Assembly: GCA_000402755.1 (NCBI GenBank)
Contig: AQSD01000002.1
Location: 21,443-85,442 of the forward strand
DNA: 64,000 nt
DNA from: Fidelibacterota bacterium SCGC AAA160-B08
GTDB taxonomy: Bacteria > Fidelibacterota > Marinisomatia > Marinisomatales > Marinisomataceae
Reading direction: 5' to 3'
Position numbers and translations under genes: made by a program. The notes under the pieces were generated by a model that did no database searches, had not been told where the DNA came from, and worked only from the letters and a program-made list of their open reading frames with translations. Shown here piece by piece: positions 34,758 to 42,832 of the stretch. Within the stretch, counting starts at the first letter, position 1. Each line of letters starts with the position of its first letter.

Positions 34758-35562
34758 AAATAGTATCGGTATCATAGGATTAGGATTTGTTGGAAGTGCC
34801 TGTTACAGTGCTTTTAGCAAAAAATATTTAATTAATACATATGACATAAAAGTTAAAACGAATTGCAGTAGTATCGATGAATTAGTTTCAAAGTCTAACA
34901 TAGTCTTTGTTTGTGTTCCAACGCCGATGGACAAAGACGGTTCAACTGATTTAAGTATTATATACGATGTTTTTTCAACAATAAGTGCTTGTGAAAATTT
35001 AAAAAATAAATATTTTTGTATTAAGTCGACCATCCCCATTGGAACATGTGACAAATTATCTGAAAAATTTTCAAACTCTAATATTATATTCAATCCCGAA
35101 TTTTTAACGGAAAGGAATGCAATTGCAGATTTTAAGAATCAAAATAGAATTATATTGAGTGGGAGTCAAAAATCAGTTGAGATTATAGCTAAGTTTTATA
35201 AAACTATTTTTAGCAATATACCAATTATAAAAACTGATTATAAAACCGCAGAATTAGTAAAATATTTTACTAATTCCTTTCTTGCAACCAAAGTCTCATT
35301 TGCAAATGAAATATATGATCTATGTAATACCTTAAATATTGATTATAGTAATTTAAAAAACATTGCTTTGCATGATCAAAGACTAGGGCATTCTCATTTT
35401 GATGTTCCTGGCCATGATGGTGAAAGAGGATTTAGTGGAAGTTGTTTTCCTAAAGATTTAAATTCGTTACTTCATCAATACAAAACTTTAAAAGTTGATT
35501 CGCCAATCTTGAAATCAGTTTGGGATAGAAATTTAAATATTGATAAGAAAAATCAGGACTGA
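34747..35562 (+). CDS. Short UDP-glucose/GDP-mannose dehydrogenase-family protein
   Basis: The protein has the NAD-binding motif IGIIGLGFVGSACYS, the VPTPMDKDGSTDLS stretch, FNPEFLTERNAIADF and the catalytic Cys at C233 in GSCFPKDL. These enzymes oxidise a nucleotide sugar at C6 to a uronic acid. It is only 271 residues, whereas UDP-glucose dehydrogenases are usually 390-450; the C-terminal UDP-binding domain is missing. The stop codon is followed at once by the next gene, so no hidden remainder is present. Short forms of this family occur in some marine bacteria and phages, so this may be a natural variant rather than a broken gene. Confidence 0.8.
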   Translation: MKVKNSIGIIGLGFVGSACYSAFSKKYLINTYDIKVKTNCSSIDELVSKSNIVFVCVPTPMDKDGSTDLSIIYDVFSTISACENLKNKYFCIKSTIPIGTCDKLSEKFSNSNIIFNPEFLTERNAIADFKNQNRIILSGSQKSVEIIAKFYKTIFSNIPIIKTDYKTAELVKYFTNSFLATKVSFANEIYDLCNTLNIDYSNLKNIALHDQRLGHSHFDVPGHDGERGFSGSCFPKDLNSLLHQYKTLKVDSPILKSVWDRNLNIDKKNQD

Positions 35563-35606
35563 GATGAGCTACTTAATCATGCAATCTCATCAAATAAAAA
35601 GGAAAA

Positions 35607-36167
35607 ATGATGAATATTAATTTGAATGAATATCTAAGTAGCTATAATAAGCTTATTTTCAGTGATTTAAGCGAAAAAAAACTGCATGATATTAAAGAGT
35701 TAATTTTACAGACCTCAAAAAATAAAAATAAGCTATTTGTTTTTGGTAATGGCGGTAGCGCTGCAATTGCAGATCACTTTGCTGTTGACATGACAAAAAA
35801 TGCGGGTATAAATACTTTGTCAATGAATACAGCTGCAATGATTACTTGCCTATCAAATGATTTTGGCTATGAAAATTGGATGAAAAAATGCTTAGAATTT
35901 TATGGAAAAGAAGGTGATTTAGTTTTTCTTATTAGTTCTAGCGGGAGTTCAATGAATGTCATAAATGCTTGTAATTTTGCTAAAAATAATGCAATCAAAA
36001 CTGTTACTTTTTCTGGTTTTAATTCTAATAATGCACTTAGGGAATCAGGGGATACTAGTTTATGGGTAGATTCCAAGTCATATAATATTGTAGAGAATAT
36101 TCATCAGATTTGGATTTTAAGTCTTGTTGATTTGATTATTGGTAAATCAGAATATTCTGCTTCATGA
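35607..36167 (+). CDS. gmhA: Phosphoheptose isomerase GmhA-like SIS-domain protein
   Basis: GmhA converts sedoheptulose 7-phosphate to D-glycero-D-manno-heptose 7-phosphate, the first step of heptose synthesis. The 186-residue protein is a single SIS domain with FVFGNGGSAAIADHFAVDM, TAAMITCLSNDFGYEN and FLISSSGSSMNV motifs, all typical of GmhA. It has an AAAGG ribosome site seven bases before the ATG pair at 35607/35610. Heptose kinases of two families (15843 and 37761) are in the same locus. Confidence 0.87.
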   Translation: MMNINLNEYLSSYNKLIFSDLSEKKLHDIKELILQTSKNKNKLFVFGNGGSAAIADHFAVDMTKNAGINTLSMNTAAMITCLSNDFGYENWMKKCLEFYGKEGDLVFLISSSGSSMNVINACNFAKNNAIKTVTFSGFNSNNALRESGDTSLWVDSKSYNIVENIHQIWILSLVDLIIGKSEYSAS

Positions 36168-36772
36168 TTTTAAAGAATATTTTTGATTTTGTAACATCTG
36201 CAATCTTGTTAGCGTTATTACTGCCTTTATTATTTATTATTTCGGTAGCAATTATTATAGAGTCAGGATTTCCAATTTTTCACTTTAGAAAAGTTCAGTC
36301 ATCGCCGCACCTAACATTTCATTTTTATAAATTTAGAACAATGTACAGAGATGCCGATAGTCGATTAGAAATCTTATTGAAAAATGACCATAATGCTAAA
36401 AAAGAATATGATAAGTTTTATAAATTACAGAATGATCCAAGAATTACTAAATTAGGTAACATCTTGAGACGGCTAAGCTTAGATGAGTTACCACAACTTT
36501 TAAATGTCTTATTTTTTCAAATGTCTTTGGTAGGTCCAAGACCTAAAACTCCATATGAACTCGATAATTATTTTAATAAGAAAGATCATGCGTTATTATT
36601 CAAAGTTAAGCCAGGAATAACATGTACTTGGCAAATTTCTGGAAGATCTAGTATTAAATATTCGGAAAGAGTTGAAATGGATCTTCTTTATGCTAAAAAT
36701 AGAAACTTCTTAACAGACATTATAATCTTACTTAAGACTCCAATTGCTCTACTAAAAAAGGATGCATTTTAA
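36164..36772 (+). CDS. Initiating phosphoglycosyltransferase (bacterial sugar transferase)
   Basis: The 202-residue protein is a monotopic phosphoglycosyl transferase, which loads the first sugar phosphate onto undecaprenyl phosphate. It has an N-terminal membrane helix (about 10-32), YKFRTMYRDAD, the catalytic pair D107-E108 in LRRLSLDELPQLLNV, SLVGPRPKTPYEL and PGITCTWQISGRSSI. It lacks the extra N-terminal membrane domain of WbaP/WcaJ, so it is the minimal form, with a TWQISGR stretch like the hexose-type enzymes. It overlaps gmhA by four bases and galE by one base. Confidence 0.9.
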   Translation: MILKNIFDFVTSAILLALLLPLLFIISVAIIIESGFPIFHFRKVQSSPHLTFHFYKFRTMYRDADSRLEILLKNDHNAKKEYDKFYKLQNDPRITKLGNILRRLSLDELPQLLNVLFFQMSLVGPRPKTPYELDNYFNKKDHALLFKVKPGITCTWQISGRSSIKYSERVEMDLLYAKNRNFLTDIIILLKTPIALLKKDAF

Positions 36773-37722
36773 TGAATATTTTAGTAACGGGCGGGGCTGG
36801 TTATATTGGTAAGGTTTTTATCAATAAATTTCATAAAAATTTTGAAAATATTTTTGTCATCGATAATCTTTTTGATAGTCATAATACAAATTTCCCAGAT
36901 AATGTAATTTTTTATGAATCTGATTTTGGAGATAAAAATATCTTAAGTAAAATTTTTAAAAATAGAATTGATTGTGTTTTTCATTTTGCTGCATATGCAA
37001 GAATAGGAGAATCTAATTCCAATCCAAGTCCTTTTTTCAACAATAATGTACTACAAATGATTATACTTCTCGATCAAATGAATGAAAATAATTGTAAAAA
37101 AATTATTTTTTCTTCATCTGCCTCTGTTTTTGGCGACCCTACCAGCATTCCAGTTACAGAAAAAAATGAAAAAAATCCAATTAGTTCTTATGGAGAAACA
37201 AAACTAATGGGAGAGAAACTATTAGAATGGTATTACAGTGCATATAATATACATAGTATTTCTTTAAGATATTTTAATGCTGCTGGAGCTTATGGAAATA
37301 TTGGAGAAGATAGAAAAGAAGAAACACATATTTTGCCTTTAATTTTTAAATCAATCAAAAATAATTCTATATTCAACATTTTTGGAAATGATTACAATAC
37401 AAAAGATGGTACATGTATTAGAGATTATATTCATGTTGAAGATCTAGTTGATGCTCATATGCTTGCTTTCTCAAAATTGGAAGAAATACAATTTGATTTT
37501 TTTAACCTTGGATCTGAAAAAGGAGTTTCAAATCTTGAGTTAGTCGAAACAGTTTTTAATTTATTGAATAAAAAGCAAAATTATAAATTTAAACCACGAA
37601 GAAGTGGAGATCCAGATGAGTTGATTGCTAGTTCTGAAAAGGCTAAAAAATTACTGGGTTGGAAAAAAAAGTATTCAATAGAAGATATTGTCCAGTCGCT
37701 AATAGATTATTATAACGATTAG
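36772..37722 (+). CDS. galE: UDP-glucose 4-epimerase-like SDR
   Basis: This 316-residue protein has the GalE pattern: VTGGAGYIGKVF, HFAAYARIGES, SSSASVFGDP, catalytic SYGETK, LRYFNAAGAYGNIGEDR, GTCIRDYIHVEDLVDAH and RRSGDPDELIASSEKAKKLLGW. It interconverts UDP-glucose and UDP-galactose or the N-acetyl forms. The overlap with the initiating transferase suggests that it supplies the first sugar of the repeat unit. Choice of substrate cannot be read by eye. Confidence 0.9.
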   Translation: MNILVTGGAGYIGKVFINKFHKNFENIFVIDNLFDSHNTNFPDNVIFYESDFGDKNILSKIFKNRIDCVFHFAAYARIGESNSNPSPFFNNNVLQMIILLDQMNENNCKKIIFSSSASVFGDPTSIPVTEKNEKNPISSYGETKLMGEKLLEWYYSAYNIHSISLRYFNAAGAYGNIGEDRKEETHILPLIFKSIKNNSIFNIFGNDYNTKDGTCIRDYIHVEDLVDAHMLAFSKLEEIQFDFFNLGSEKGVSNLELVETVFNLLNKKQNYKFKPRRSGDPDELIASSEKAKKLLGWKKKYSIEDIVQSLIDYYND

Positions 37723-37760
37723 CATTGTATGCGCAAAAATAAAAAGCTATAATTGATACT

Positions 37761-38714
37761 ATGATTATCTCAAGAACACCTTTAAGAGTATCGTTTGTTG
37801 GCGGTGGAACTGACATGAAATACTTTTACTCCAAAGTACCAGGAAGCGTTATTTCTACATCTATTAATAAGTATATATATATCATTGTAAAAAAAAGAGT
37901 AGACAATAAGATTGTGTTAAATTATAGTAAGCGCGAATCAGTCGATAAAGTTGAAGATATTAAGCATGATCTAATTAAAGCATGCCTCAGTTATGTCAAT
38001 ATTGAATCTTCTATAGAGATAACTTCTATAGCAGATATACCATCTGAAGGTTCTGGGTTAGGGTCATCAAGTTCATTTACGGTAGGATTATTAAACGCTT
38101 TATTTGGCCACTTAGGAAAAAGAGTAGATCAAGAAGAACTAGCTAGGCTAGCATGTAAAATAGAAATTGATATTTGTAAAGCTCCAATTGGTAAACAAGA
38201 TCAATATGGTGCAAGCGTTGGAGGGTTAAAGAAAATTTATTTTAATCAAGATAATTCAGTGATAGTAGAAAAAATTAGCGATATAAATGGCTTATATAGA
38301 AAGCTAAATAATAAGATGATTTTAGTTAATTCAGATATTTATAGATCTGCTTCAAAAATTCTTAAAGTTCAAAAAGAAAATTCTGATTTGAATATGCCAA
38401 AACTTATAAATATTGCTAGCATGGTAGATAATTTTGAGAATTATTTAAAGGAGCAAAATTTTGATTTAATGTATCGTCAATTAGATATTTATTGGCATGA
38501 AAAAAAATCTTTAGTTCAATCTCAGGTAAAAAAAGATTTAGAAATTATATATGACTACTACGTTCCAGAATTTTGTTCTTCTGGAAAAATTTGTGGAGCA
38601 GGAGGTGGAGGATATTTTATTTTCTTTAAAAAAGATAATGTAAAGTTGAGTCAGAAAAAATATATAGAAGTTGAAATTGACATAGAAGGCTCAATAATTA
38701 TTTATAATAATTAA
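37761..38714 (+). CDS. hddA: D-glycero-alpha-D-manno-heptose-7-phosphate 1-kinase-like GHMP kinase
   Basis: The 317-residue GHMP-family kinase resembles HddA, which makes the alpha-1-phosphate used in GDP-heptose synthesis. It opens with SRTPLRVSFVGGGTDMKYFYS, has the ATP motif PSEGSGLGSSSSFTVGLLNAL and the C-terminal KICGAGGGGYFIFF motif. The C-terminal half and N-terminal FVGGGTD match the HddA/FGGY-like sugar-kinase branch rather than galactokinase. It is the last gene of the plus-strand polysaccharide block and faces ahcY. No GmhB phosphatase or HddC-type enzyme was recognised in the window. Confidence 0.85.
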   Translation: MIISRTPLRVSFVGGGTDMKYFYSKVPGSVISTSINKYIYIIVKKRVDNKIVLNYSKRESVDKVEDIKHDLIKACLSYVNIESSIEITSIADIPSEGSGLGSSSSFTVGLLNALFGHLGKRVDQEELARLACKIEIDICKAPIGKQDQYGASVGGLKKIYFNQDNSVIVEKISDINGLYRKLNNKMILVNSDIYRSASKILKVQKENSDLNMPKLINIASMVDNFENYLKEQNFDLMYRQLDIYWHEKKSLVQSQVKKDLEIIYDYYVPEFCSSGKICGAGGGGYFIFFKKDNVKLSQKKYIEVEIDIEGSIIIYNN

Positions 38715-38729
38715 AATCTAATACCTTTT

Positions 38730-40139
38730 CTAATATCTATATTCATCTTTTTTAAAAGGACCGTTTTTATTTACTCCAATATATTGAGCTTGATTATCAG
38801 TAAGAATGGTTAATTCTGCATCTAAATGATTAAGATGCAATCTTGCTACTTCCTCATCTAACTCTTTTGGTAAATCGTAGAGTCCAATTTCTGGTTTACG
38901 ATCAGCTAGAAATATTTGTGCCAGCACTTGATTTGCAAATGAAGTAGACATAACAAAACTTGCATGTCCTGTAGCGCAGCCTAGATTAACTAATCTACCT
39001 TCTGCTAGTAAAAATATCTCTTTACCATCAGGAAAAGTATATTTATCATATTGTGGCTTAATCTGTTCTCTTGTAGCATCAGAATCATTTAATGCATCCA
39101 CTTGAATTTCGTTATCAAAGTGACCAATATTACAAACAATGGCTTGATCTCTCATCCCTCTAATGTGTTCTAGCGTAATAATATCTTTATTTCCTGTAGT
39201 AGTAACAAATAAGTGGCCCTTGTTTAAGACACTTTCAAGCGTTTTAACTTCATACCCCTCCATCGCTGCCTGTAATGCGCATATAGGATCTATTTCAGTC
39301 ACTACAACCTTACAGCCATATGATCTCATAGATTGAGCACATCCCTTACCGACATCTCCATATCCACAGACTACAACAGTTTTACCTGCCATCATTACCT
39401 CTGTAGCACGCTTAATACCATCTACCAATGATTCACGACAACCATAAAGATTGTCAAATTTTGATTTGGTTGCAGAATCATTAACATTGAAAGCGGCAAA
39501 TAAAAGTTTATTATCTTGTTCCATCTGGATCAAGCGAGCGACGCCAGTAGTAGTTTCCTCTGAAACTCCAATAATATCAGGCACAATATTATGCCAATGA
39601 TTCGCATTGAGCTGATGTACTTTTCTGATAAGATTTTCAATCACGATTTCTTCTGAATTTGTTGTTGTTATATCAGGATAGCTTTGATGCTCATTAAAAT
39701 AATTTTCTAATTCATATCCTTTATGGATAAGAAGCGTGGCATCTCCACCATCATCAACAAGTAAATTTGGACCTAAATTGTTGTCAAAAGTCAAAGCTTG
39801 TAAGGTGCAGTCCCAATATTCTTCTAACGTTTCTCCTTTCCAGGCATACACAGGAGTTCCAGTTGCTGCAATCGCCGCCGCCGCTTCATCTTGAGTCGAG
39901 AATATGTTACAACTCGCCCATCTAACATCGGCTCCTAAATCTTTTAATGTTTCAATAAGAATAGCAGTTTCTTTAGTCATATGTAAAGAACCAGTTAGTC
40001 TGAATCCTTTCAAAGGTTTTTCACTAGCGTACTGCTTTCTTAAAGACATCAGTCCTGGCATTTCTTTCTCTGATATCGTAATCTTTTTTCTACCTAAATC
40101 TGCTAAACCAATATCTTTTATTTTATAATCTTGTTTCAT
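38730..40139 (-). CDS. ahcY: Adenosylhomocysteinase
   Basis: AhcY splits S-adenosylhomocysteine into adenosine and homocysteine, removing the product inhibitor of methyltransferases. The 469-residue protein has the family order: DIGLADLGRKKITISEKEMPGLM at the start, the substrate domain with SCNIFSTQDEAAAAI, the NAD motif VVCGYGDVGKGCAQS, and the C-terminal KKDEYRY tail that closes the neighbouring subunit's NAD site. It overlaps metK by four bases, so the two run as one unit with the SET-domain gene ahead of them. Confidence 0.96.
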   Translation of the reverse strand: MKQDYKIKDIGLADLGRKKITISEKEMPGLMSLRKQYASEKPLKGFRLTGSLHMTKETAILIETLKDLGADVRWASCNIFSTQDEAAAAIAATGTPVYAWKGETLEEYWDCTLQALTFDNNLGPNLLVDDGGDATLLIHKGYELENYFNEHQSYPDITTTNSEEIVIENLIRKVHQLNANHWHNIVPDIIGVSEETTTGVARLIQMEQDNKLLFAAFNVNDSATKSKFDNLYGCRESLVDGIKRATEVMMAGKTVVVCGYGDVGKGCAQSMRSYGCKVVVTEIDPICALQAAMEGYEVKTLESVLNKGHLFVTTTGNKDIITLEHIRGMRDQAIVCNIGHFDNEIQVDALNDSDATREQIKPQYDKYTFPDGKEIFLLAEGRLVNLGCATGHASFVMSTSFANQVLAQIFLADRKPEIGLYDLPKELDEEVARLHLNHLDAELTILTDNQAQYIGVNKNGPFKKDEYRY

Positions 40140-41251
40140 AATGCGCCTAATTTATTAGCTAAATCACTTTTTTCCCAAGGAAGATTTTCTTTTCCAAGGT
40201 GGCCATAATTTGTCGTGTCAGTTAACTTGATATTGAATAAATCAAATTTATTAATAATGCCCAAAGGAGTAAGATCAATATTTTGTTGAATCCACTTTGT
40301 TAGATCAGATCTCACTTTTCCATCACAATATACATATATCGATGTCGGTTCTTTTACTCCAATTGCGTAACTCAACTGTACGGTTGCGTTAGACGCTATG
40401 TTGCTTGCAACAATATTCTTTGCGATATATCTCGCCATATAGGTTGCACTTCTATCTACTTTTGTACAATCTTTCCCGCTAAATGCACCTCCACCATGAG
40501 GGGCATAACCTCCATAGGTATCTACAATAATTTTTCTACCAGTGAGTCCTGTATCTCCATCAGGGCCACCAATAACAAATCTTCCGGTAGGATTGATCAT
40601 AAATTCTGTGTTTGAATCAGTATGTTTGTCAACAATAGGATTGATAATATCTTTTACACCACTACGAACATCTTCAATTGACATATCCTTGCTATGCTGC
40701 GTACTACAAACAATATTAGAGATACCAATTGGTTTATTCACACCAGAATATATAAATGTAATTTGAGCTTTCCCGTCAGGCCCCAACCATGTTGCACCAG
40801 AATGCCTTGCATGGGCTAGTGCTTTTGTAAGTTGGTGGCTATAGTGAATAGGGCTTGGCATTAAACTCTCTGTTTCATTGCATGCATATCCAAACATTAA
40901 TCCTTGGTCACCTGCACCAAAATTATCTGTTCCAAGTGCAATATCACTACTTTGATGATGTAATTCACTATAAAATTTTAAATCTTTCCAGCTGAATCCC
41001 TCTTGGTCGTACCCAATATTCTTTACAGTCTCTCTAACAATTTTTTCTAATATTTTTTTATCAATTTTTTTGCTGCTTTTATATTCACCAGCGATGGTTA
41101 CCATGTTGGTAGTGACTAAGGTTTCGATTGCGGCACGATGCGATTGATTGTTATCTAGAATGTAGTCAGCAATAGCATCAGAGATCAAATCAGATACTTT
41201 ATCTGGATGTCCTTCTGTTACAGACTCTGATGTAAACATATAGTTATTCAT
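40136..41251 (-). CDS. metK: S-adenosylmethionine synthetase
   Basis: MetK makes SAM from methionine and ATP. The 371-residue sequence has MFTSESVTEGHPDKVSDLISDAI, GAGDQGLMFGYA, the GGPDGDTGLTGRKI loop and GGGAFSGKDCTKVDRSAAY-like stretch (here ending SATY), all family hallmarks, and a length slightly under the usual 380-400. It begins one base after the SET-domain gene's stop and ends in an overlap with ahcY. The intergenic DNA before the operon is only about 115 bases, too short and without visible structure for a SAM riboswitch. Confidence 0.96.
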   Translation of the reverse strand: MNNYMFTSESVTEGHPDKVSDLISDAIADYILDNNQSHRAAIETLVTTNMVTIAGEYKSSKKIDKKILEKIVRETVKNIGYDQEGFSWKDLKFYSELHHQSSDIALGTDNFGAGDQGLMFGYACNETESLMPSPIHYSHQLTKALAHARHSGATWLGPDGKAQITFIYSGVNKPIGISNIVCSTQHSKDMSIEDVRSGVKDIINPIVDKHTDSNTEFMINPTGRFVIGGPDGDTGLTGRKIIVDTYGGYAPHGGGAFSGKDCTKVDRSATYMARYIAKNIVASNIASNATVQLSYAIGVKEPTSIYVYCDGKVRSDLTKWIQQNIDLTPLGIINKFDLFNIKLTDTTNYGHLGKENLPWEKSDLANKLGAL

Positions 41252-41578
41252 TTAATCCTCTTGAACCCATTCATGTAAGTTGTAGTCAACAGTGATTTCA
41301 TCTCCAGAATTTACTATCGTTAATGTTTTTAATTTAATAAAATCATTTTCATATATCGCCTGACAGTTTGGTGTAGTGCTATGATTAAAGAATCCACCAA
41401 GAGATGTTCTGATATAATTATGCAGAAATCTATTATCTTTAATATGCGTAATGCCTAATTCAGTGTCACTTTGAATATCTTCTGTAGCGAACAGACCTAA
41501 GCCATGAATTAAAGAATCTTTAATAGTTAGGCATGAAGGAAGAGGCTTAAAAGCTTTAAGTTTTTTGAAGTTGTCCAT
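41252..41578 (-). CDS. Small SET-domain protein (putative protein lysine methyltransferase)
   Basis: The 108-residue protein is a minimal SET domain: HGLGLFATEDI (the GxG-type SAM motif), FFNHSTTPNC with N65-H66-S67, and GDEITVDY (92-99), whose Tyr is the usual catalytic one. Such proteins use SAM to methylate lysines on proteins. It has no pre-SET or post-SET zinc regions. I set the start at 41578; an ATG at 41608 would add ten residues. It heads a unit with metK and ahcY, which make and recycle the same cofactor. The target is unknown. Confidence 0.78.
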   Translation of the reverse strand: MDNFKKLKAFKPLPSCLTIKDSLIHGLGLFATEDIQSDTELGITHIKDNRFLHNYIRTSLGGFFNHSTTPNCQAIYENDFIKLKTLTIVNSGDEITVDYNLHEWVQED

Positions 41579-41693
41579 TAGCGTGAAAATATTATATTTT
41601 TCACACATAATAAATGTTTTTATTTAAGAGGAATTAGAATATATTCCCATCAGAAATGAATAAAAAGTATCACATAAAGAGTCTGACATAATC

Positions 41694-42410
41694 ATGGCAG
41701 TGATTGATCAAATAATTTTATTGCAAGATGTCGATAATAAATTATTTGAAATCAATAAATTATTAGGCGATTTACCAAAGCAAGTCCAAGAACTCACCGA
41801 TCAAGAAGAATTCACTAAAAATTCTTTATCAGAAAAAGAAGAAAACTTAAAAACTACAACAGTAGAAATTCATACATCTGAGACGTTAATTGCAACTACT
41901 CAAGAAAAAGTAGATATGCTCAAAGATAAATTAATTGATGGCTCTATTAGCAACAATAAAGAGTATGATGCAATGATGGAAACTATCGACTATGAAAAGA
42001 ATATTATCTTCGAAAAAGAAAATGAATTATTAGTTCTTATGCAGAATAAAGAAACCTTAACTAAAGAGATTGATGAAGATAAATCAGCTTTAGATGGGAT
42101 TATCCAAGAGCTAAACTCTAAAAAAGAATCATTGAACAAAAAAGTAGAAGATGTATCTGAAGAAAAAAATGCTCTGACAAAAGAGCGTGAAAATATTGTT
42201 CTACACGTAGATGAAGATACTCTACATAAATATATGGAAATTTATAATGCCAGAGATGGCGTAGCATGTTCAGAAATTCTTGATAATAATTGCGAAGGTT
42301 GCGGCGCCTACATTCCACCACAAATTGTAAATGAAGCACTTGGAAAAAGTATTGTATATTGTGGTACTTGTAGTCGTTTCTTACATAAATCTGAAATATC
42401 TGAAATTTAA
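41694..42410 (+). CDS. Coiled-coil protein with C4-type zinc ribbon (CT398/DUF164-like)
   Basis: The 238-residue protein has a long helical, heptad-like region (about 10-175), rich in Glu, Lys and Leu, and a C-terminal C4 zinc ribbon (CEGCG and CGTCSRFLH). This architecture matches the CT398-like C4-type zinc ribbon family found across bacteria, often near RNase P RNA or dinuclear-metal genes. Its function is not well defined. It lies immediately upstream of rnpB on the same strand, with about 45 bases between. Confidence 0.82.
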   Translation: MAVIDQIILLQDVDNKLFEINKLLGDLPKQVQELTDQEEFTKNSLSEKEENLKTTTVEIHTSETLIATTQEKVDMLKDKLIDGSISNNKEYDAMMETIDYEKNIIFEKENELLVLMQNKETLTKEIDEDKSALDGIIQELNSKKESLNKKVEDVSEEKNALTKERENIVLHVDEDTLHKYMEIYNARDGVACSEILDNNCEGCGAYIPPQIVNEALGKSIVYCGTCSRFLHKSEISEI

Positions 42411-42441
42411 TTTTTTTCTTCTTAATTAAATTTCTATCCCT

Positions 42442-42447
42442 TATTAT
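42442..42447 (+). promoter_or_regulatory. Possible -10 box for rnpB
   Basis: TATTAT lies about nine bases before the first base of the P1 helix, where a transcript that needs no 5' trimming would begin. The -35 region is weak (TTCTTA at 17-base spacing). Confidence 0.4.
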
Positions 42448-42455
42448 ATCCCAAT

Positions 42456-42796
42456 GAGCTGATTGGATGATTACTCAATTTATTTGAGAGGAAAGTCCGG
42501 GCACCGTAGAGCATAGTGCCACCTAACGGGTGGGATTCGCGAGAATATGGATTAGTGCAGCAGAGAATAGACCGCCATTTATTTGGTAAGGGTGAAACGG
42601 AGGTGTAAGAGACCCCCAGTAACAGTGGTAACATTGTTAGCTTGTAAACCCCACTAGGTGCAAGATCAAGTAGTTCCAAGATACTGCTCGTATCATTGAG
42701 GAACGGGTAGGTTGCTAGAGTTCTATAGCGATATAGGATAGAGAGGAATGATCATCGCATCGTAAGATGTACAGAACCCGGCTTATAGATCGGCTC
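42456..42796 (+). ncRNA. rnpB: RNase P RNA, bacterial type A
   Basis: This RNA is the catalytic part of RNase P, which trims the 5' ends of tRNAs. The ends pair to form P1 (GAGCTGAT at 42456-42463 with ATCGGCTC at 42789-42796). Conserved core elements are present in order: GAGGAAAGTCCGGGC (CR I), the GGTAAGGGTGAAACGG stretch, ACAGTGGTAAC-like P10-11 region, and the closing ACAGAACCCGGCTTATAG. The reading frame on the opposite strand inside it (42434-42679) is not a gene. Confidence 0.96.
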
Positions 42797-42832
42797 AAAA
42801 AATTAGTATTGAATAGAGATTATAAAAGAAGA

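Noticed and set aside
41609..41693. Possible SAM riboswitch ahead of the SET-metK-ahcY unit
   Set aside because: Only about 85-115 bases are available and I see none of the paired stems or kink-turn motifs of SAM riboswitches.
42434..42679. An 81-codon frame on the minus strand across RNase P RNA
   Set aside because: It lies wholly within or at the edge of rnpB, whose conserved core and P1 helix are clear; the frame has no protein-like motifs.
42767..42832. N-terminal extension of fabH starting in rnpB
   Set aside because: The extra residues fall within the RNase P 3' end and do not match FabH; the start at 42833 fits the family.
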